From Sulfitobacter sp. F26204 (GTDB taxonomy: Bacteria > Pseudomonadota > Alphaproteobacteria > Rhodobacterales > Rhodobacteraceae): a DNA stretch of 64,000 nucleotides. Below, piece by piece: positions 16,419 to 25,840 of this stretch. The stretch lies in NCBI RefSeq assembly GCF_026410305.1, contig NZ_JAPMLQ010000006.1:1-64000 (forward strand). Direction: 5' to 3'. Below the pieces are notes generated by a model that had not been told where the DNA came from, did no database searches, and saw only the letters and a program-made list of their open reading frames with translations. Within the stretch, counting starts at the first letter, position 1; each line of letters begins with the position of its first letter. A program made the position numbers and the translations under genes.

Positions 16419-17657
16419 ATGAAACCTCCCTCGCTTGCACATGGTCGGTCCTACCTGGCCATTCCCGGTCCTTCCGTCATCCCGGATGTCGTGTTGCAAT
16501 CCATGCACCGCGCCGCGCCGAATATCTACGCCGGTGAACTTGTCAACATGATGCCAGGCTTGACTGCCGATCTGAAAAGGGTCGCCGGCACAAAGCATCA
16601 TGTTGCGATGTATACCGGCAACGGCCACGCCGCATGGGAAGCATCGCTTGCCAATATCCTGGCACCGGGTGACAAGGTGCTGGTCCCGGCCACGGGCCGT
16701 TTCGGCGTTGGTTGGGGGGAAACAGCGGCAAGCCTTGGGGCCGAGGTCGAAACCATCGACTTTGGCAAGAGATCCCCGATGGACATGGGCCGCATCGAAG
16801 AATTGCTTCGTGCGGATCGGGCGCATCAGATCAAAGCAGTGCTGGCCGTGCATGTGGATACCTCAACCTCGATCCGCAACGATATTGCCGCCCTGCGCCG
16901 GGCCATCGACGCCGCCGGACACCCGGCGCTCTTGATGGCTGATTGCATTGCGTCTCTGGGCTGTGACCGTTTCGAGATGGATGCCTGGGGCGTCGATGTG
17001 ATGGTGAGCGGGTGCCAGAAAGGCTTGATGGTGCCACCGGGGATGAGTTTCGTCTTTTTCAACGACAGGGCAGAGGCCGCACGCGCCAGATTGCCCCGCG
17101 TCAGTTGGTATTGGAATTGGACCCCGCGCGCCCATGCCGAGGAGTTTTTTCAATATCACGCGGGCACAGCGCCGACGCACCATCTCTATGGCCTGCGCAC
17201 AGCACTTGATCTGATCCACGCCGAAGGCATTGAAAACGTTTGGTCCCGCCACGCCGTACTTGCCCGGGCCGTTTGGGCCGCCTGCGAAGCATGGAGCACG
17301 GTCGGGAGTTTCGCCATGAACGTCAGCGATCCGGCACATCGCAGCAACGCGGTGACCTCCCTGCGGCTGCAATCACCCGATGCCACGGCCCTGCGTGACT
17401 GGGTAGAAAGCCAGCTTGGCCTGACGCTGGGCATCGGTCTTGGCATGGCGACACCAGGTGATCCGGCATGGCACGGCTTTTTCCGGTTGGGTCACATGGG
17501 GCATGTGAACGGGCAGATGATCATGGGGATGCTGGGCGGGATCGAAGCCGGCATGCAGGCACTCAAGATCGCACATGGACCCGGCGCACTGGATGCCGCA
17601 GCAACGCAGATTGCGCAGGCCCAAGTCGTCAGTCCCGCAAGATCGCAATCCGCGTAA
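16419..17657 (+). CDS. Class V aminotransferase (alanine/serine-glyoxylate type)
   Basis: The 412-residue PLP enzyme belongs to the class V group that includes serine-glyoxylate and alanine-glyoxylate aminotransferases. The PLP lysine is in SGCQKGLMVPPG (about residue 201), the phosphate-binding part is GNGHAAWEA, and the aspartate pairing with the pyridine nitrogen is in LMADCIASLG. Glyoxylate-linked enzymes of this group feed photorespiration or serine-cycle metabolism, but no serine-cycle genes flank it, so the physiological substrate is open. Start 16419 (MKPPSLAHGRSY) fits the family better than the in-frame ATG at 16395. It is convergent with a small membrane-protein gene, overlapping by 29 bp. 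Confidence 0.9.
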   Translation: MKPPSLAHGRSYLAIPGPSVIPDVVLQSMHRAAPNIYAGELVNMMPGLTADLKRVAGTKHHVAMYTGNGHAAWEASLANILAPGDKVLVPATGRFGVGWGETAASLGAEVETIDFGKRSPMDMGRIEELLRADRAHQIKAVLAVHVDTSTSIRNDIAALRRAIDAAGHPALLMADCIASLGCDRFEMDAWGVDVMVSGCQKGLMVPPGMSFVFFNDRAEAARARLPRVSWYWNWTPRAHAEEFFQYHAGTAPTHHLYGLRTALDLIHAEGIENVWSRHAVLARAVWAACEAWSTVGSFAMNVSDPAHRSNAVTSLRLQSPDATALRDWVESQLGLTLGIGLGMATPGDPAWHGFFRLGHMGHVNGQMIMGMLGGIEAGMQALKIAHGPGALDAAATQIAQAQVVSPARSQSA

Positions 17658-17811
17658 TCAGCTTGTTGAGAAGCCAGCCGGTGGCAGCAACGGCAGGTAT
17701 GCCCCAGATGGCCCAGATCACGATGAAAACCCAGGTGATGTTCACACCGAACATGACCACGCAGGCATGGGTAAAATTGGGGGCGGCAGGGCGGTCAAAA
17801 GTATTGCGCAT
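17629..17811 (-). CDS. Small single-helix-pair membrane protein
   Basis: The 60-residue protein has two hydrophobic stretches (ACVVMFGVNITWVFIVIWAI and GIPAVAATGWLL) and a short basic tail. It would sit in the inner membrane. The ATG at 17811 has a well-spaced GGTGAG. The 3' end overlaps the class V aminotransferase gene on the other strand by 29 bp. The hisC-like gene lies upstream on the same strand, 51 bp away, so the two may be co-transcribed. I recall similar short proteins beside this aminotransferase in rhodobacters, unverified. No function can be assigned. Confidence 0.7.
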   Translation of the reverse strand: MRNTFDRPAAPNFTHACVVMFGVNITWVFIVIWAIWGIPAVAATGWLLNKLITRIAILRD

Positions 17812-17862
17812 TGAAATCTCACCTTCACTATACGGCCAACTATAGCTTGATTACTTTGCAGG

Positions 17863-18966
17863 TCAGCTTCTTGTTGCTTCGGCAAGGGCATCAGGCAGGG
17901 CGTTGGCGACTTGATCCAGTTGAGCAGGTGTGCCGCAACTGATCCGGATGCATCGATTCTGCGGGGCGACAAATGGCATGCGCACGAAAACACCCCGCGC
18001 GACAAGACCATCCAGAACAGCCTTGGCAAAATGGCCATCCCGCCCGCAATCTATCGTAACGAAATTGGCTGCCGAAGGCAAAGGGTCCAGCCCGTTGCGA
18101 CGCGCAATACCGGCAATGCCTTCGCGGGCGTTCTTGATTTCGCCCAAGACCTTTGCCAGCCAGCCCTGGTCTTCCAGCGCGGCCAGCGCCCCGGCCTGCG
18201 CTGCACGATTCATGCCAAAATGATTGCGTACCTTGTGAAAGGCGGTGATCAGTTCCGGCGCTGCAATGGCATAACCCACCCGCGCCCCGGCCAATCCGTA
18301 AGCCTTTGAAAAGGTACGCATCCTGATGACTCTCGGGTCTCTCCATGCCAATGGCAAGGCAGTGCCTTCCGGCGCAGTTTCAACATAGGCCTCATCCAGG
18401 ACCAAAACTGTCTGTTCCGGCAACCCTTGCAGGGCTGACATGATGTCGCTGCCCCGGTGCCAGGATCCCATCGGATTATCGGGATTGGCCAGATAGACCA
18501 GTTTGGCATCCACCTCGGCGGCCTTCGCGAACAAGGCCTCCGGATCTTCATGATCGTCGCGGTAGGGCACTTTGTGCAGCGCGCCGCCAAAGCCTGCAAC
18601 GTGGTAGTTAAAGGTCGGATAGGCCCCGTCAGAAGTGACAACTGCATCTCCCGGCGCAACGAACAACCGCGTGACATAGCCCAGCAATCCGTCAATGCCT
18701 TCGCCCACGATGATATGATCAATCGTTGTGTCGTGATGGGCGGCAAGAGCACAGCGTAGATCATGGCTTTCGGGATCGCCATACATCCAGTGCCCCGCCT
18801 CGGCGATTGCCCGGAGCGCATGCGGCGAAGGGCCAAAGACGTTTTCATTCGCGCCAAGGCGTGCATCAAAGCGACGGTTGCGGGCACGTTCCTGGGTCTC
18901 AGGCCCGACAAAGGGGACAGTGGCAGGCAGGGAACGGGCAAGCGGGGTAAGGCGATACTGGGTCAT
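17863..18966 (-). CDS. Histidinol-phosphate aminotransferase-like PLP enzyme
   Basis: The 367-residue protein is a fold-type I, class I/II aminotransferase close to HisC. It begins with LGANENVFGPSP, has the PLP lysine in TFSKAYGLAGARVGY, the Asp/Tyr pair in LVLDEAYVE, and the C-terminal Arg in CIRISCGTP that binds substrate carboxylate. HisC acts in histidine synthesis, and relatives transaminate phenylalanine or phosphonates. It is away from other his genes, so I do not assign hisC. Length is normal for HisC. The small membrane protein gene follows on the same strand. A Tat-signal small gene is divergent upstream. Confidence 0.88.
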   Translation of the reverse strand: MTQYRLTPLARSLPATVPFVGPETQERARNRRFDARLGANENVFGPSPHALRAIAEAGHWMYGDPESHDLRCALAAHHDTTIDHIIVGEGIDGLLGYVTRLFVAPGDAVVTSDGAYPTFNYHVAGFGGALHKVPYRDDHEDPEALFAKAAEVDAKLVYLANPDNPMGSWHRGSDIMSALQGLPEQTVLVLDEAYVETAPEGTALPLAWRDPRVIRMRTFSKAYGLAGARVGYAIAAPELITAFHKVRNHFGMNRAAQAGALAALEDQGWLAKVLGEIKNAREGIAGIARRNGLDPLPSAANFVTIDCGRDGHFAKAVLDGLVARGVFVRMPFVAPQNRCIRISCGTPAQLDQVANALPDALAEATRS

Positions 18967-19066
18967 ACCGCTGTGTTAAGCGGCCCGTCGCATTTGGGCA
19001 AGGGCTTGGAAAAACGGGGTGCGCACCTATAAGGGGGCAAGCTGTATCTCGGAAGGATCCCGGAAC

Positions 19067-19231
19067 ATGACCAGGCTCACCCGCCGTGGCTTTATCGCCT
19101 CGACCCTTGCCGCCGGTGCCCTGCGGAGCGTGCCTGTGACGCTTGGCAAACCGCCTGCACGGCGTATCCTGACATTGGTTTATGACAAAAGCCTTGGCAT
19201 GATGCGTGCGATCGACCGCCTGGTACCCTGA
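19067..19231 (+). CDS. Short twin-arginine signal protein
   Basis: The 54-residue protein starts with a Tat-type leader: TRRGFIASTLAAGAL has the twin Arg followed by a hydrophobic segment. The remainder (ARRILTLVYDKSLGMMRAID) is a short basic, helical-looking tail. The ATG at 19067 is preceded by GGAAGGA at nine bases. I recall highly similar tiny proteins in roseobacter genomes, annotated as twin-arginine signal-domain proteins of unknown function, unverified. It lies between hisC-like and enoyl-CoA hydratase genes. Being so short, it may be an accessory or leader peptide rather than an enzyme. Confidence 0.6.
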   Translation: MTRLTRRGFIASTLAAGALRSVPVTLGKPPARRILTLVYDKSLGMMRAIDRLVP

Positions 19232-19303
19232 TATGCCGTCACGTTTCGCTGGCCTGTCCCGGTTTGATCGGCTCAGATAACTCCGACCAAACCGGAGGAT
19301 TCC

Positions 19304-20092
19304 ATGGCCCGCGTTACCGTAACCTATGACAACCATATCGCTTTTGTTCGCTTGACCCGCGCGGACAAGATGAATGCCGTTGATCCCGAAATGATCGACG
19401 GAATTATCGCGGCAGGACAAGAGGTTGCCGCCTCCGATGCGCGTTGCGTCGTGCTCTCGGGCGAGGGCAAGGCCTTTTGTGCCGGCATCGACCTTACCAG
19501 CCTTGCAGGCATGATGGGCAAAGACCCCGCTGACGTCATCATGCCCCGCACCCATGGTGCGGGTACGACCAACCAATGGCAAGAAGTCGCAATGATATGG
19601 CACCGAATGGAGATTCCCGTCATTGCTGCGATCCATGGGGTTTGCTTTGGGGCAGGCATGCAGCTTGCCCTCGGGGCGGACATTCGCATCGCTGCGCCGG
19701 GGACACGATTTGCAGTGATGGAAATGAAATGGGGTATCGTCCCGGACATGGGCGGGATGGTTCTGTTGCCACAACTGGTGCGTTCGGACGTTTTGCGCCG
19801 CATGACCTATACTGCCGAACAGATAGATACCGACCAGGCGCTCGTCTGGGGGCTGATCACCGAAGCGGCGGCTGATCCGCTGGCAGCGGCAACTGAACTT
19901 GCCACGACCATCGCGGGCAAAAGCCCCTCGGCCATCCGCGCAGCCAAGCGTCTGATTGCAATTGCGGAATCCAATGATGCCGCATCGGTTCTCGAAGCAG
20001 AATCGCGCCTTCAATCCGAGCTCATCGGCAAGCCGCACCAAATGGAAGTCATCGCTGCCGAGATGGCAAAGCGCCCGGCGGTTTTCAAATAG
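19304..20092 (+). CDS. Enoyl-CoA hydratase/isomerase family protein
   Basis: The 262-residue protein is a crotonase-fold enzyme. The oxyanion-hole part FCAGIDLTSLAG and the second segment GVCFGAGMQLALGADIRIA are present. The acid/base region reads MEMKWGIVPDMGG, with an Asp in the second catalytic position, as in the isomerase/hydratase variants of the family. Members hydrate or isomerise acyl-CoA substrates in fatty-acid or amino-acid breakdown. No other beta-oxidation gene is adjacent, so the substrate is not predictable. CCGGAGG gives a strong ribosome binding site. It is convergent with valS. Confidence 0.9.
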   Translation: MARVTVTYDNHIAFVRLTRADKMNAVDPEMIDGIIAAGQEVAASDARCVVLSGEGKAFCAGIDLTSLAGMMGKDPADVIMPRTHGAGTTNQWQEVAMIWHRMEIPVIAAIHGVCFGAGMQLALGADIRIAAPGTRFAVMEMKWGIVPDMGGMVLLPQLVRSDVLRRMTYTAEQIDTDQALVWGLITEAAADPLAAATELATTIAGKSPSAIRAAKRLIAIAESNDAASVLEAESRLQSELIGKPHQMEVIAAEMAKRPAVFK

Positions 20093-20104
20093 CCCAAGGC
20101 CAGA

Positions 20105-20141
20105 CCCGCCTGACGCCTTTCAAAGAGGCAGCAGGCGCGGG
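20105..20141. terminator. Stem-loop between convergent ech and valS
   Basis: CCCGCCTG pairs with CAGGCGCGGG (one bulge), with the internal GCCT pairing with AGGC and a short AAA loop. There is no clear T-tract, so it is a transcript-end hairpin of moderate confidence. It occupies most of the 122-bp gap between the two convergent genes. Confidence 0.4.
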
Positions 20142-20214
20142 CTTCATCTTGCCCTTAAACTCATTTCCGACCTCTGCGCAGGGACGACGCTGTGCAGGGG
20201 GCAGCCGGCCTGCA

Positions 20215-23200
20215 TCAGTCGATCTCGGCCAGACGGTCCAATGCGGCCTGCAATTGGTCGGCCTCTTCCTGGCGCGCATCCAGATTGGCGCGGGCTTCGG
20301 CGACCACGTCTTCGGGGGCGGAGGCAGCGAATTTAGGGTTGTTCAAACGCCCCTTGAGACCGCCTATTTCCTTGGCCAGTTTATCAAGTGATTTTTGCAG
20401 ACGCGCCTTCTCTTCACCGATGTCGATCAGCCCGGCGAGGGGGAGTCCAAAGCTCGCACCCGGGGCCGGGATAGAGACACAACCCTTGGGAAAACTTTCC
20501 GCTTTTTCAAGGCTTTCTACCCGTGCAAGGCGCTTGATCATGGTTTCATTGCCATCCCATGCAGCCTGGGCCGAGGCGTCCATTTCAGTGACGATCATCG
20601 GTACCTTGAGGCCGGCGGGGACGTGCATCTGGGCGCGGGCGGATCGGATACCTTCGATCAGACCGATCACCCAGTTCAGTTCGCGGTCCGCCTCGGCATC
20701 CAACAGGTCAGCGGTGGTGTAGGTCGGCCAGTCGGCGTGGACCAGCATCTTGTCCCGCGCGACGGTGGTTTGCCAGAGTTCCTCGGTGATGAAAGGCATG
20801 ATCGGATGCAGCAGGATCAGGCATTGGTCAAGCACCCAACCCATTGTTTTTCTTGTCTCCTCTGCTTCCGGTGCGCCGTCCTGTAACAGGGGTTTGGACA
20901 GTTCCACATACCAGTCGCAGACCTTGCCCCAGACAAAGGCATAAAGTGTGTTGGCGGCATCGTTAAAGCGGTAATTGGCGAGGGCGGCATCGACCTCTTC
21001 ACGCACGCGGGCGGTTTCGCCGATGATCCATTTGTTGAGTGTGGCTTGGGGTTGCGTCGGGCGTACACCCCCTGTGCACCCCCCATGCACCCCTTGGTGC
21101 ATCTCGAATACGCCATTCATTTCGGCAAAACGGTGGGCGTTCCACAGTTTTGTGCCGAAGTTGCGGTAGCCGGTGATGCGGGCTGTGGACAATTTCAAAT
21201 CGCGCCCCATGGCGGCCATGGAGGTCACGGTGAAACGCACCGCATCCGCGCCGAATTCGTCGATCAGTTCCAGCGGGTCAAGGACGTTGCCGAGGGACTT
21301 CGACATCTTCTTGCCCTTCTCGTCGCGCACCAGCGCGTGGACATATACGGTGTCGAAAGGTTTCTGATCAACCACGGCATATTGCATCATCATCATGCGG
21401 GCGACCCAGAAGAAGATGATGTCAAAGCCTGTGACAAGGACGGAGGTGGGGAAGTATTTCTTGAGCTCTTCGGTTTCTTCGGGCCAGCCAAGCGTCCCGA
21501 TAGGCCAGAGACCGGAGGAGAACCATGTGTCAAGCACGTCGGGGTCGCGCCAGACGGGATAAACAACATCGGTCGGATCCTGACTGCCAGTGTAAACCGC
21601 AAGGCTTTCGGCCAGAACATGCATGGCTTCGCTGCGCGAGGCGACTTCGACAACGCGGGCATGGTTCAACGGGGTTGGCAGCTTGACCAATACATCGGCA
21701 AAGCTGTCAGTGACCGCATCAAAATCGGCGGCGCAGTGATGGTGATCGCTGCTTTCCGGCAGGGATTGCTGCAATAAGAGGCGGGACAATTCGACCATGT
21801 CCAATGCGCCGTCGCCCTCGTCATCGGTAAAGCCGCGCCCTTTCAGGTCAAGCCCGTACCAAACCGGTATCTGATGCCCCCACCACAATTGGCGTGAGAT
21901 ACACCATGGTTCGATGTTCTCCAGCCAGTGGAAATATACCTTCTTGTCCTGCTCGGGCAGAATTTTCACATCGCCATTGCGCACGGCGTCAATCGCGGGC
22001 TGCACGATCTTGTCGGTGGCAACGAACCATTGGTCGGTGAGCATCGGCTCGATCACGACTTTGGAGCGGTCGCCGAAGGGTTGCATGATCTTTTTGGCCT
22101 CGACCAGCGGGACGGGGGCCGTATCAACGATTTCTTCTTCATCGCCCTTCTTCTTTTTCTTCGCAGGTTTGCCCAAACGCGGATCGTCATGGGCTGTCAT
22201 CACGGCCAGCCCTTCGGCGGTGATGTCTGCGATCACCTTTTCACGGGCATCGAAGCGGTCAAGGCCACGGTAGTCTTCGGGCACAAGGTTGATTTCGGTG
22301 GCATCAAAGGGGGCTTCTTCGCGGCCTTCTGCGATGGCCTGGGCACGGGAGGCGGCAGCGTCATAAGGCAGACCATCGCTGCGCATCGCGCCACGGGTGT
22401 CCATCAGCGCGTAAAGCGGGATGTTGTTACGCTTGGCGACTTCGTAGTCATTGAAATCATGGGCACCGGTGATCTTGACCGCGCCGGACCCGAATGTCGG
22501 ATCAGGGTATTCATCGGTGATGATCGGGATCAAACGGCGGTGTTCTTTGGGTCCAACCGGAATTTCGCAGAGTTTGCCGACGATGGAGGCATAGCGTTCG
22601 TCCGAGGGATGTACCGCAACCGCGCCGTCGCCCAACATGGTTTCAGGGCGCGTGGTGGCGATGGAGATATAGTCGCGTTCCTCGGAGAGCGTGACATTGC
22701 CGTCTTCGTCTTTCTCGACATAGGTATAGGTGGCGCGTTCTCCATTTTCTTTGGCCGCGAGCGGGTATTTGAAGTGCCACATGTGGCCGTCAACTTCGGT
22801 GCTTTCAACTTCGAGATCGGAAATGGCGGTCTCAAAATGCGGGTCCCAATTGACGAGGCGTTTGCCGCGATAGATCAGGCCCTTGTTGTACATGTCGACA
22901 AAGACTTTGATCACGGCGTCGTGGAAGTTGCCTTCTTCACCTGCTGGCGCATTTGGGGCACCGGACATGGTGAACGCGTTGCGGTCCCAGTCACAGGAGG
23001 CACCGAGGCGTTTGAGTTGGTCGATGATCGTGCCGCCGGATTTAGCTTTCCATTTCCAGATTTCAGCCGTGAAGTCCTCGCGGGACCACTCGCGGCGCGG
23101 CGGTTTGCCGTCCGCGGCCAGCTGGCGTTCCACAACCATTTGCGTCGCGATGCCCGCGTGATCCTGGCCAGGCTGCCAAAGCGTGTCAAAGCCGCGCATG

Positions 23201-23409
23201 CGATGCCAGCGGGTCAGGATGTCCTGAAGCGTGTTGTTGAAGGCATGGCCCATGTGCAAGACGCCCGTCACATTGGGCGGCGGGATCATGATGGAGAAGG
23301 TTTCATCGCGGGAGGCATTGGCACCAGCCTTGAAGGCACCGGCCTTTTCCCAAGCGGCGTAAAGGCGGGCTTCGGCCTCACCAGAGTCAAAATTCTTTTC
23401 CAGAGCCAT
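20215..23409 (-). CDS. valS: Valine-tRNA ligase
   Basis: The 1064-residue class I synthetase charges tRNA-Val and edits misacylated threonine. The HIGH-type motif is VLHMGHAFN, the second motif is KMSKSLGN, and the C-terminal coiled coil is present. It is longer than E. coli ValRS (951) because of linker insertions. One is Lys-rich ([12 protein letters not shown]) in the middle third. The other is a short Gly/His/Cys stretch ([11 protein letters not shown]) just before the anticodon-binding domain. That second insertion is encoded by an 11-bp tandem repeat. Two candidate starts exist (23415 and 23409). I prefer the second, because MALEKNF matches the usual family N-terminus. It is divergent from a CoxL-like gene. 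Confidence 0.96.
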   Translation of the reverse strand: MALEKNFDSGEAEARLYAAWEKAGAFKAGANASRDETFSIMIPPPNVTGVLHMGHAFNNTLQDILTRWHRMRGFDTLWQPGQDHAGIATQMVVERQLAADGKPPRREWSREDFTAEIWKWKAKSGGTIIDQLKRLGASCDWDRNAFTMSGAPNAPAGEEGNFHDAVIKVFVDMYNKGLIYRGKRLVNWDPHFETAISDLEVESTEVDGHMWHFKYPLAAKENGERATYTYVEKDEDGNVTLSEERDYISIATTRPETMLGDGAVAVHPSDERYASIVGKLCEIPVGPKEHRRLIPIITDEYPDPTFGSGAVKITGAHDFNDYEVAKRNNIPLYALMDTRGAMRSDGLPYDAAASRAQAIAEGREEAPFDATEINLVPEDYRGLDRFDAREKVIADITAEGLAVMTAHDDPRLGKPAKKKKKGDEEEIVDTAPVPLVEAKKIMQPFGDRSKVVIEPMLTDQWFVATDKIVQPAIDAVRNGDVKILPEQDKKVYFHWLENIEPWCISRQLWWGHQIPVWYGLDLKGRGFTDDEGDGALDMVELSRLLLQQSLPESSDHHHCAADFDAVTDSFADVLVKLPTPLNHARVVEVASRSEAMHVLAESLAVYTGSQDPTDVVYPVWRDPDVLDTWFSSGLWPIGTLGWPEETEELKKYFPTSVLVTGFDIIFFWVARMMMMQYAVVDQKPFDTVYVHALVRDEKGKKMSKSLGNVLDPLELIDEFGADAVRFTVTSMAAMGRDLKLSTARITGYRNFGTKLWNAHRFAEMNGVFEMHQGVHGGCTGGVRPTQPQATLNKWIIGETARVREEVDAALANYRFNDAANTLYAFVWGKVCDWYVELSKPLLQDGAPEAEETRKTMGWVLDQCLILLHPIMPFITEELWQTTVARDKMLVHADWPTYTTADLLDAEADRELNWVIGLIEGIRSARAQMHVPAGLKVPMIVTEMDASAQAAWDGNETMIKRLARVESLEKAESFPKGCVSIPAPGASFGLPLAGLIDIGEEKARLQKSLDKLAKEIGGLKGRLNNPKFAASAPEDVVAEARANLDARQEEADQLQAALDRLAEID
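21063..21095. repeat. 11-bp tandem repeat inside valS (three units)
   Basis: On the plus strand GTACACCCCCT, GTGCACCCCCC and ATGCACCCCTT follow each other without gap, and a further GGTGCAT follows. It is translated on the minus strand as the Gly/His/Cys/Val-rich linker of ValRS. The reading frame is kept because 3 x 11 = 33 bases. The repeat is directly visible; its origin is unknown. Confidence 0.75.
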
Positions 23410-23542
23410 GGTCATTGATCCTCAATCACGTTTGAGGGTTGATCTAACGGAGGTTGCGACCGAGGGAAAGGGCGGGCTGGACAACACGGTCTGGGCGGTT
23501 AAGTCTCTGTTCTCGTACCCCACCCAGAAAGAGGCAGTTTTC

Positions 23543-25840
23543 ATGGAAAAATTCGGGAAGAGCCAATCGGTTGTTCGAACGGAAGATTTGCGGTTCCTGA
23601 CCGGTGAGGGGCGTTATGTGGATGATATTGCGCCGACCGAGGCCTTGCATGGCTATTTCTTTCGCTCATCTGTCGCCCATGGTGTGATTACATCCTTGGA
23701 TGTGAGCGATGCCGCGGCGGCCGAAGGGGTGCATCTGGTATTGACCTGTGCCGATCTGGAGGCGGCGGGCATGGATATTGCGATGGCGGGGGCGGTGGTC
23801 AAGAACCGGGACGGTTCTGACGGGGCACAACCCTTGCGCCCGATGCTGGCACGGGAGCGCGTCCGCTATGTGGGAGAGCCAGTGGCGATGATCGTAGCCG
23901 ATACGCTGGCTGCGGCACGAGATGCTGCGGAATTGATCATGTTTGAGGTGGATGATCTGCCCGCCAAGGTGGATCGCGCGGTTGGCGGTGAGGCCCTGCA
24001 TGCAGAAGCGCCGGACAACAAGGCGTTTGACTGGGGCATGGGCGACGAAGCCGCGACCGAGGCCGCCTTTGCCGCTGCGGCAAAAACCGTCGTGCTGGAT
24101 GTGGAGGACAACCGGATCATCGTGAACTCGATGGAGCCGCGAGGCTGTTATGCGGAATGGCACGACGGGCGTGTGCATGTGGCCAACAACGGGCAGGGTG
24201 TCTGGGTTCACAAGGGATATATTGCAAAGGCTTTTGGGCTCGATCCTGAACTGGTGCATGTGACCAACCCTGATACCGGCGGTGCCTTTGGCATGAAGTC
24301 GATGACCTATAACGAATATTTCTGTGTTGCGCAGGCGGCGCGTGTCCTGGCGCGTCCGGTGCGCTGGATGTCCGAGCGCACAGAGGCGATGCTGACCGAC
24401 AATGGCGGGCGTGACCTGACCTCTCTGGCGGAATTGGCCTTTGATGCCGATCACAGAATTACGGCCTATCGCGTCCGAACGATATGTAACCTTGGCGCGT
24501 ATAATTCGCAGTTTGCCCAGTTCATTCAGACCCAGTTGTTCAGCCGGGTCCTGATGGGGGTCTATGATGTGCAGACCACATGGCTTCAGGTGGACGGTGT
24601 TTATACCAATACCGTGCCGGTGGATGCCTATCGCGGGGCCGGGCGTCCCGAGGCGATTTATGTGCTGGAGCGTCTGATGGACCGTGCCGCCCGCGAACTG
24701 GGGGTTGATCCATGGGAATTGCGTCGGATCAACTTTATCAAGCCGGAGCAGTTCCCCTACAAGGCGGCCACAGGGGAAACCTATGACGTGGGGGATTTCG
24801 AGCGACTGTTGCAGAGGGTCGCAGAAGAGGCTGACCATGCGGGGTTTGCGGCGCGCAAGGCCGCCGATGCCAGGCGCGGATTATTACGCGGTATGGGTCT
24901 GTGCTATTACATCGAAAGCATTCTGGGCGATCCATCTGAGGGGGCCAAGGTGGTATTCGAGGCAGAAGGCCATGTCACGATTTACGTGGGGACGCAATCG
25001 GGGGGACAGGGGCACGAAACCGTCTATGCCCAGTTCCTGAGCGATCAGACCGGCATACCGGCAGACCGGATACGTGTCGTGCAGGGGGATTCCGACCTGA
25101 TCAAAACAGGCGGCGGTACCGGGGGGTCGCGTTCTGTCACGACACAGACCAATGCGACACTGGCGACAGTTGCCAAGATCACGGAGGTCTTCAGCGCTTT
25201 CCTTGCTGATGAACTTGGCGTGCCGGCGCGCGAGATCATGTTCGATGATGAAAGGTTCCGCGCCGAGGGCTCGAATCTGACGCCCACGATGCTGGAAGTG
25301 GCCGAAATGGCACGGGAAAAGGGCCGTGGTGACCTGCTGGAGCATCACGAACGCGATACGCTGCCGGCCCGTAGTTTTCCCAATGGTGCCCATGTTGCCG
25401 AAGTCGTGATTGACCCGGAAACCGGGATTGTCACGACAGAGCGTTATACGGTCGTTGACGATTTCGGCAATCTGATCAACCCGATGCTTGCCGAAGGGCA
25501 GGTGCATGGCGGCGTCGCCCAGGGTGTGGGACAAGCGGTGCAAGAGCGCGTTGTCTATGATGAAGACGGGCAGCTGCTCACGGCCTCGTTTATGGATTAT
25601 GCCATGCCACGCGCCGCTGACCTTCCGTATATTTCCTTTACCTCGGAACCTGTGCCCTCGACTGCCAATGTCATGGGGATGAAAGGATGCGGCGAGGCAG
25701 GCACTGTTGGCGCTTTGGCAGCCGTTGCTAACGCGGTGCAGGATGCATTGTGGGAACATGGCGTGCGCCAGGCGGATATGCCGTTCACGCCGCACCGGGT
25801 CTGGGAGATGCTGAATGAGGGACGCCTCGCCGCAGAATAA
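23543..25840 (+). CDS. Molybdopterin-binding subunit, xanthine dehydrogenase/CoxL family (form II)
   Basis: The 765-residue protein is the large Mo-cofactor subunit of a xanthine-oxidase-family hydroxylase. Cofactor motifs are NPDTGGAFGMKSM and GGSRSVTTQTN; the catalytic glutamate is in GCGEAGTVGA. The loop AYRGAGR marks form II (aldehyde/xanthine oxidase type) and not the true CO dehydrogenase (AYRCSFR-type). Such enzymes normally have an FAD subunit and a 2Fe-2S subunit; neither is visible nearby, so this is an orphan subunit or partners are encoded elsewhere. Start 23543 has AGAGG; the frame is open 45 codons further left into the valS spacer. It overlaps the DUF2235 gene by 26 bp. Confidence 0.9.
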   Translation: MEKFGKSQSVVRTEDLRFLTGEGRYVDDIAPTEALHGYFFRSSVAHGVITSLDVSDAAAAEGVHLVLTCADLEAAGMDIAMAGAVVKNRDGSDGAQPLRPMLARERVRYVGEPVAMIVADTLAAARDAAELIMFEVDDLPAKVDRAVGGEALHAEAPDNKAFDWGMGDEAATEAAFAAAAKTVVLDVEDNRIIVNSMEPRGCYAEWHDGRVHVANNGQGVWVHKGYIAKAFGLDPELVHVTNPDTGGAFGMKSMTYNEYFCVAQAARVLARPVRWMSERTEAMLTDNGGRDLTSLAELAFDADHRITAYRVRTICNLGAYNSQFAQFIQTQLFSRVLMGVYDVQTTWLQVDGVYTNTVPVDAYRGAGRPEAIYVLERLMDRAARELGVDPWELRRINFIKPEQFPYKAATGETYDVGDFERLLQRVAEEADHAGFAARKAADARRGLLRGMGLCYYIESILGDPSEGAKVVFEAEGHVTIYVGTQSGGQGHETVYAQFLSDQTGIPADRIRVVQGDSDLIKTGGGTGGSRSVTTQTNATLATVAKITEVFSAFLADELGVPAREIMFDDERFRAEGSNLTPTMLEVAEMAREKGRGDLLEHHERDTLPARSFPNGAHVAEVVIDPETGIVTTERYTVVDDFGNLINPMLAEGQVHGGVAQGVGQAVQERVVYDEDGQLLTASFMDYAMPRAADLPYISFTSEPVPSTANVMGMKGCGEAGTVGALAAVANAVQDALWEHGVRQADMPFTPHRVWEMLNEGRLAAE

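Noticed and set aside
21928..23418. 496-codon open frame antisense to valS
   Set aside because: It is a shadow of valS: the opposite frame carries the HIGH- and KMSKS-type motifs, while this one has no recognisable domain.
23666..24838. 390-codon open frame antisense to the CoxL-like gene
   Set aside because: GC-rich codon use gives long antisense frames; the sense strand has all cofactor motifs.
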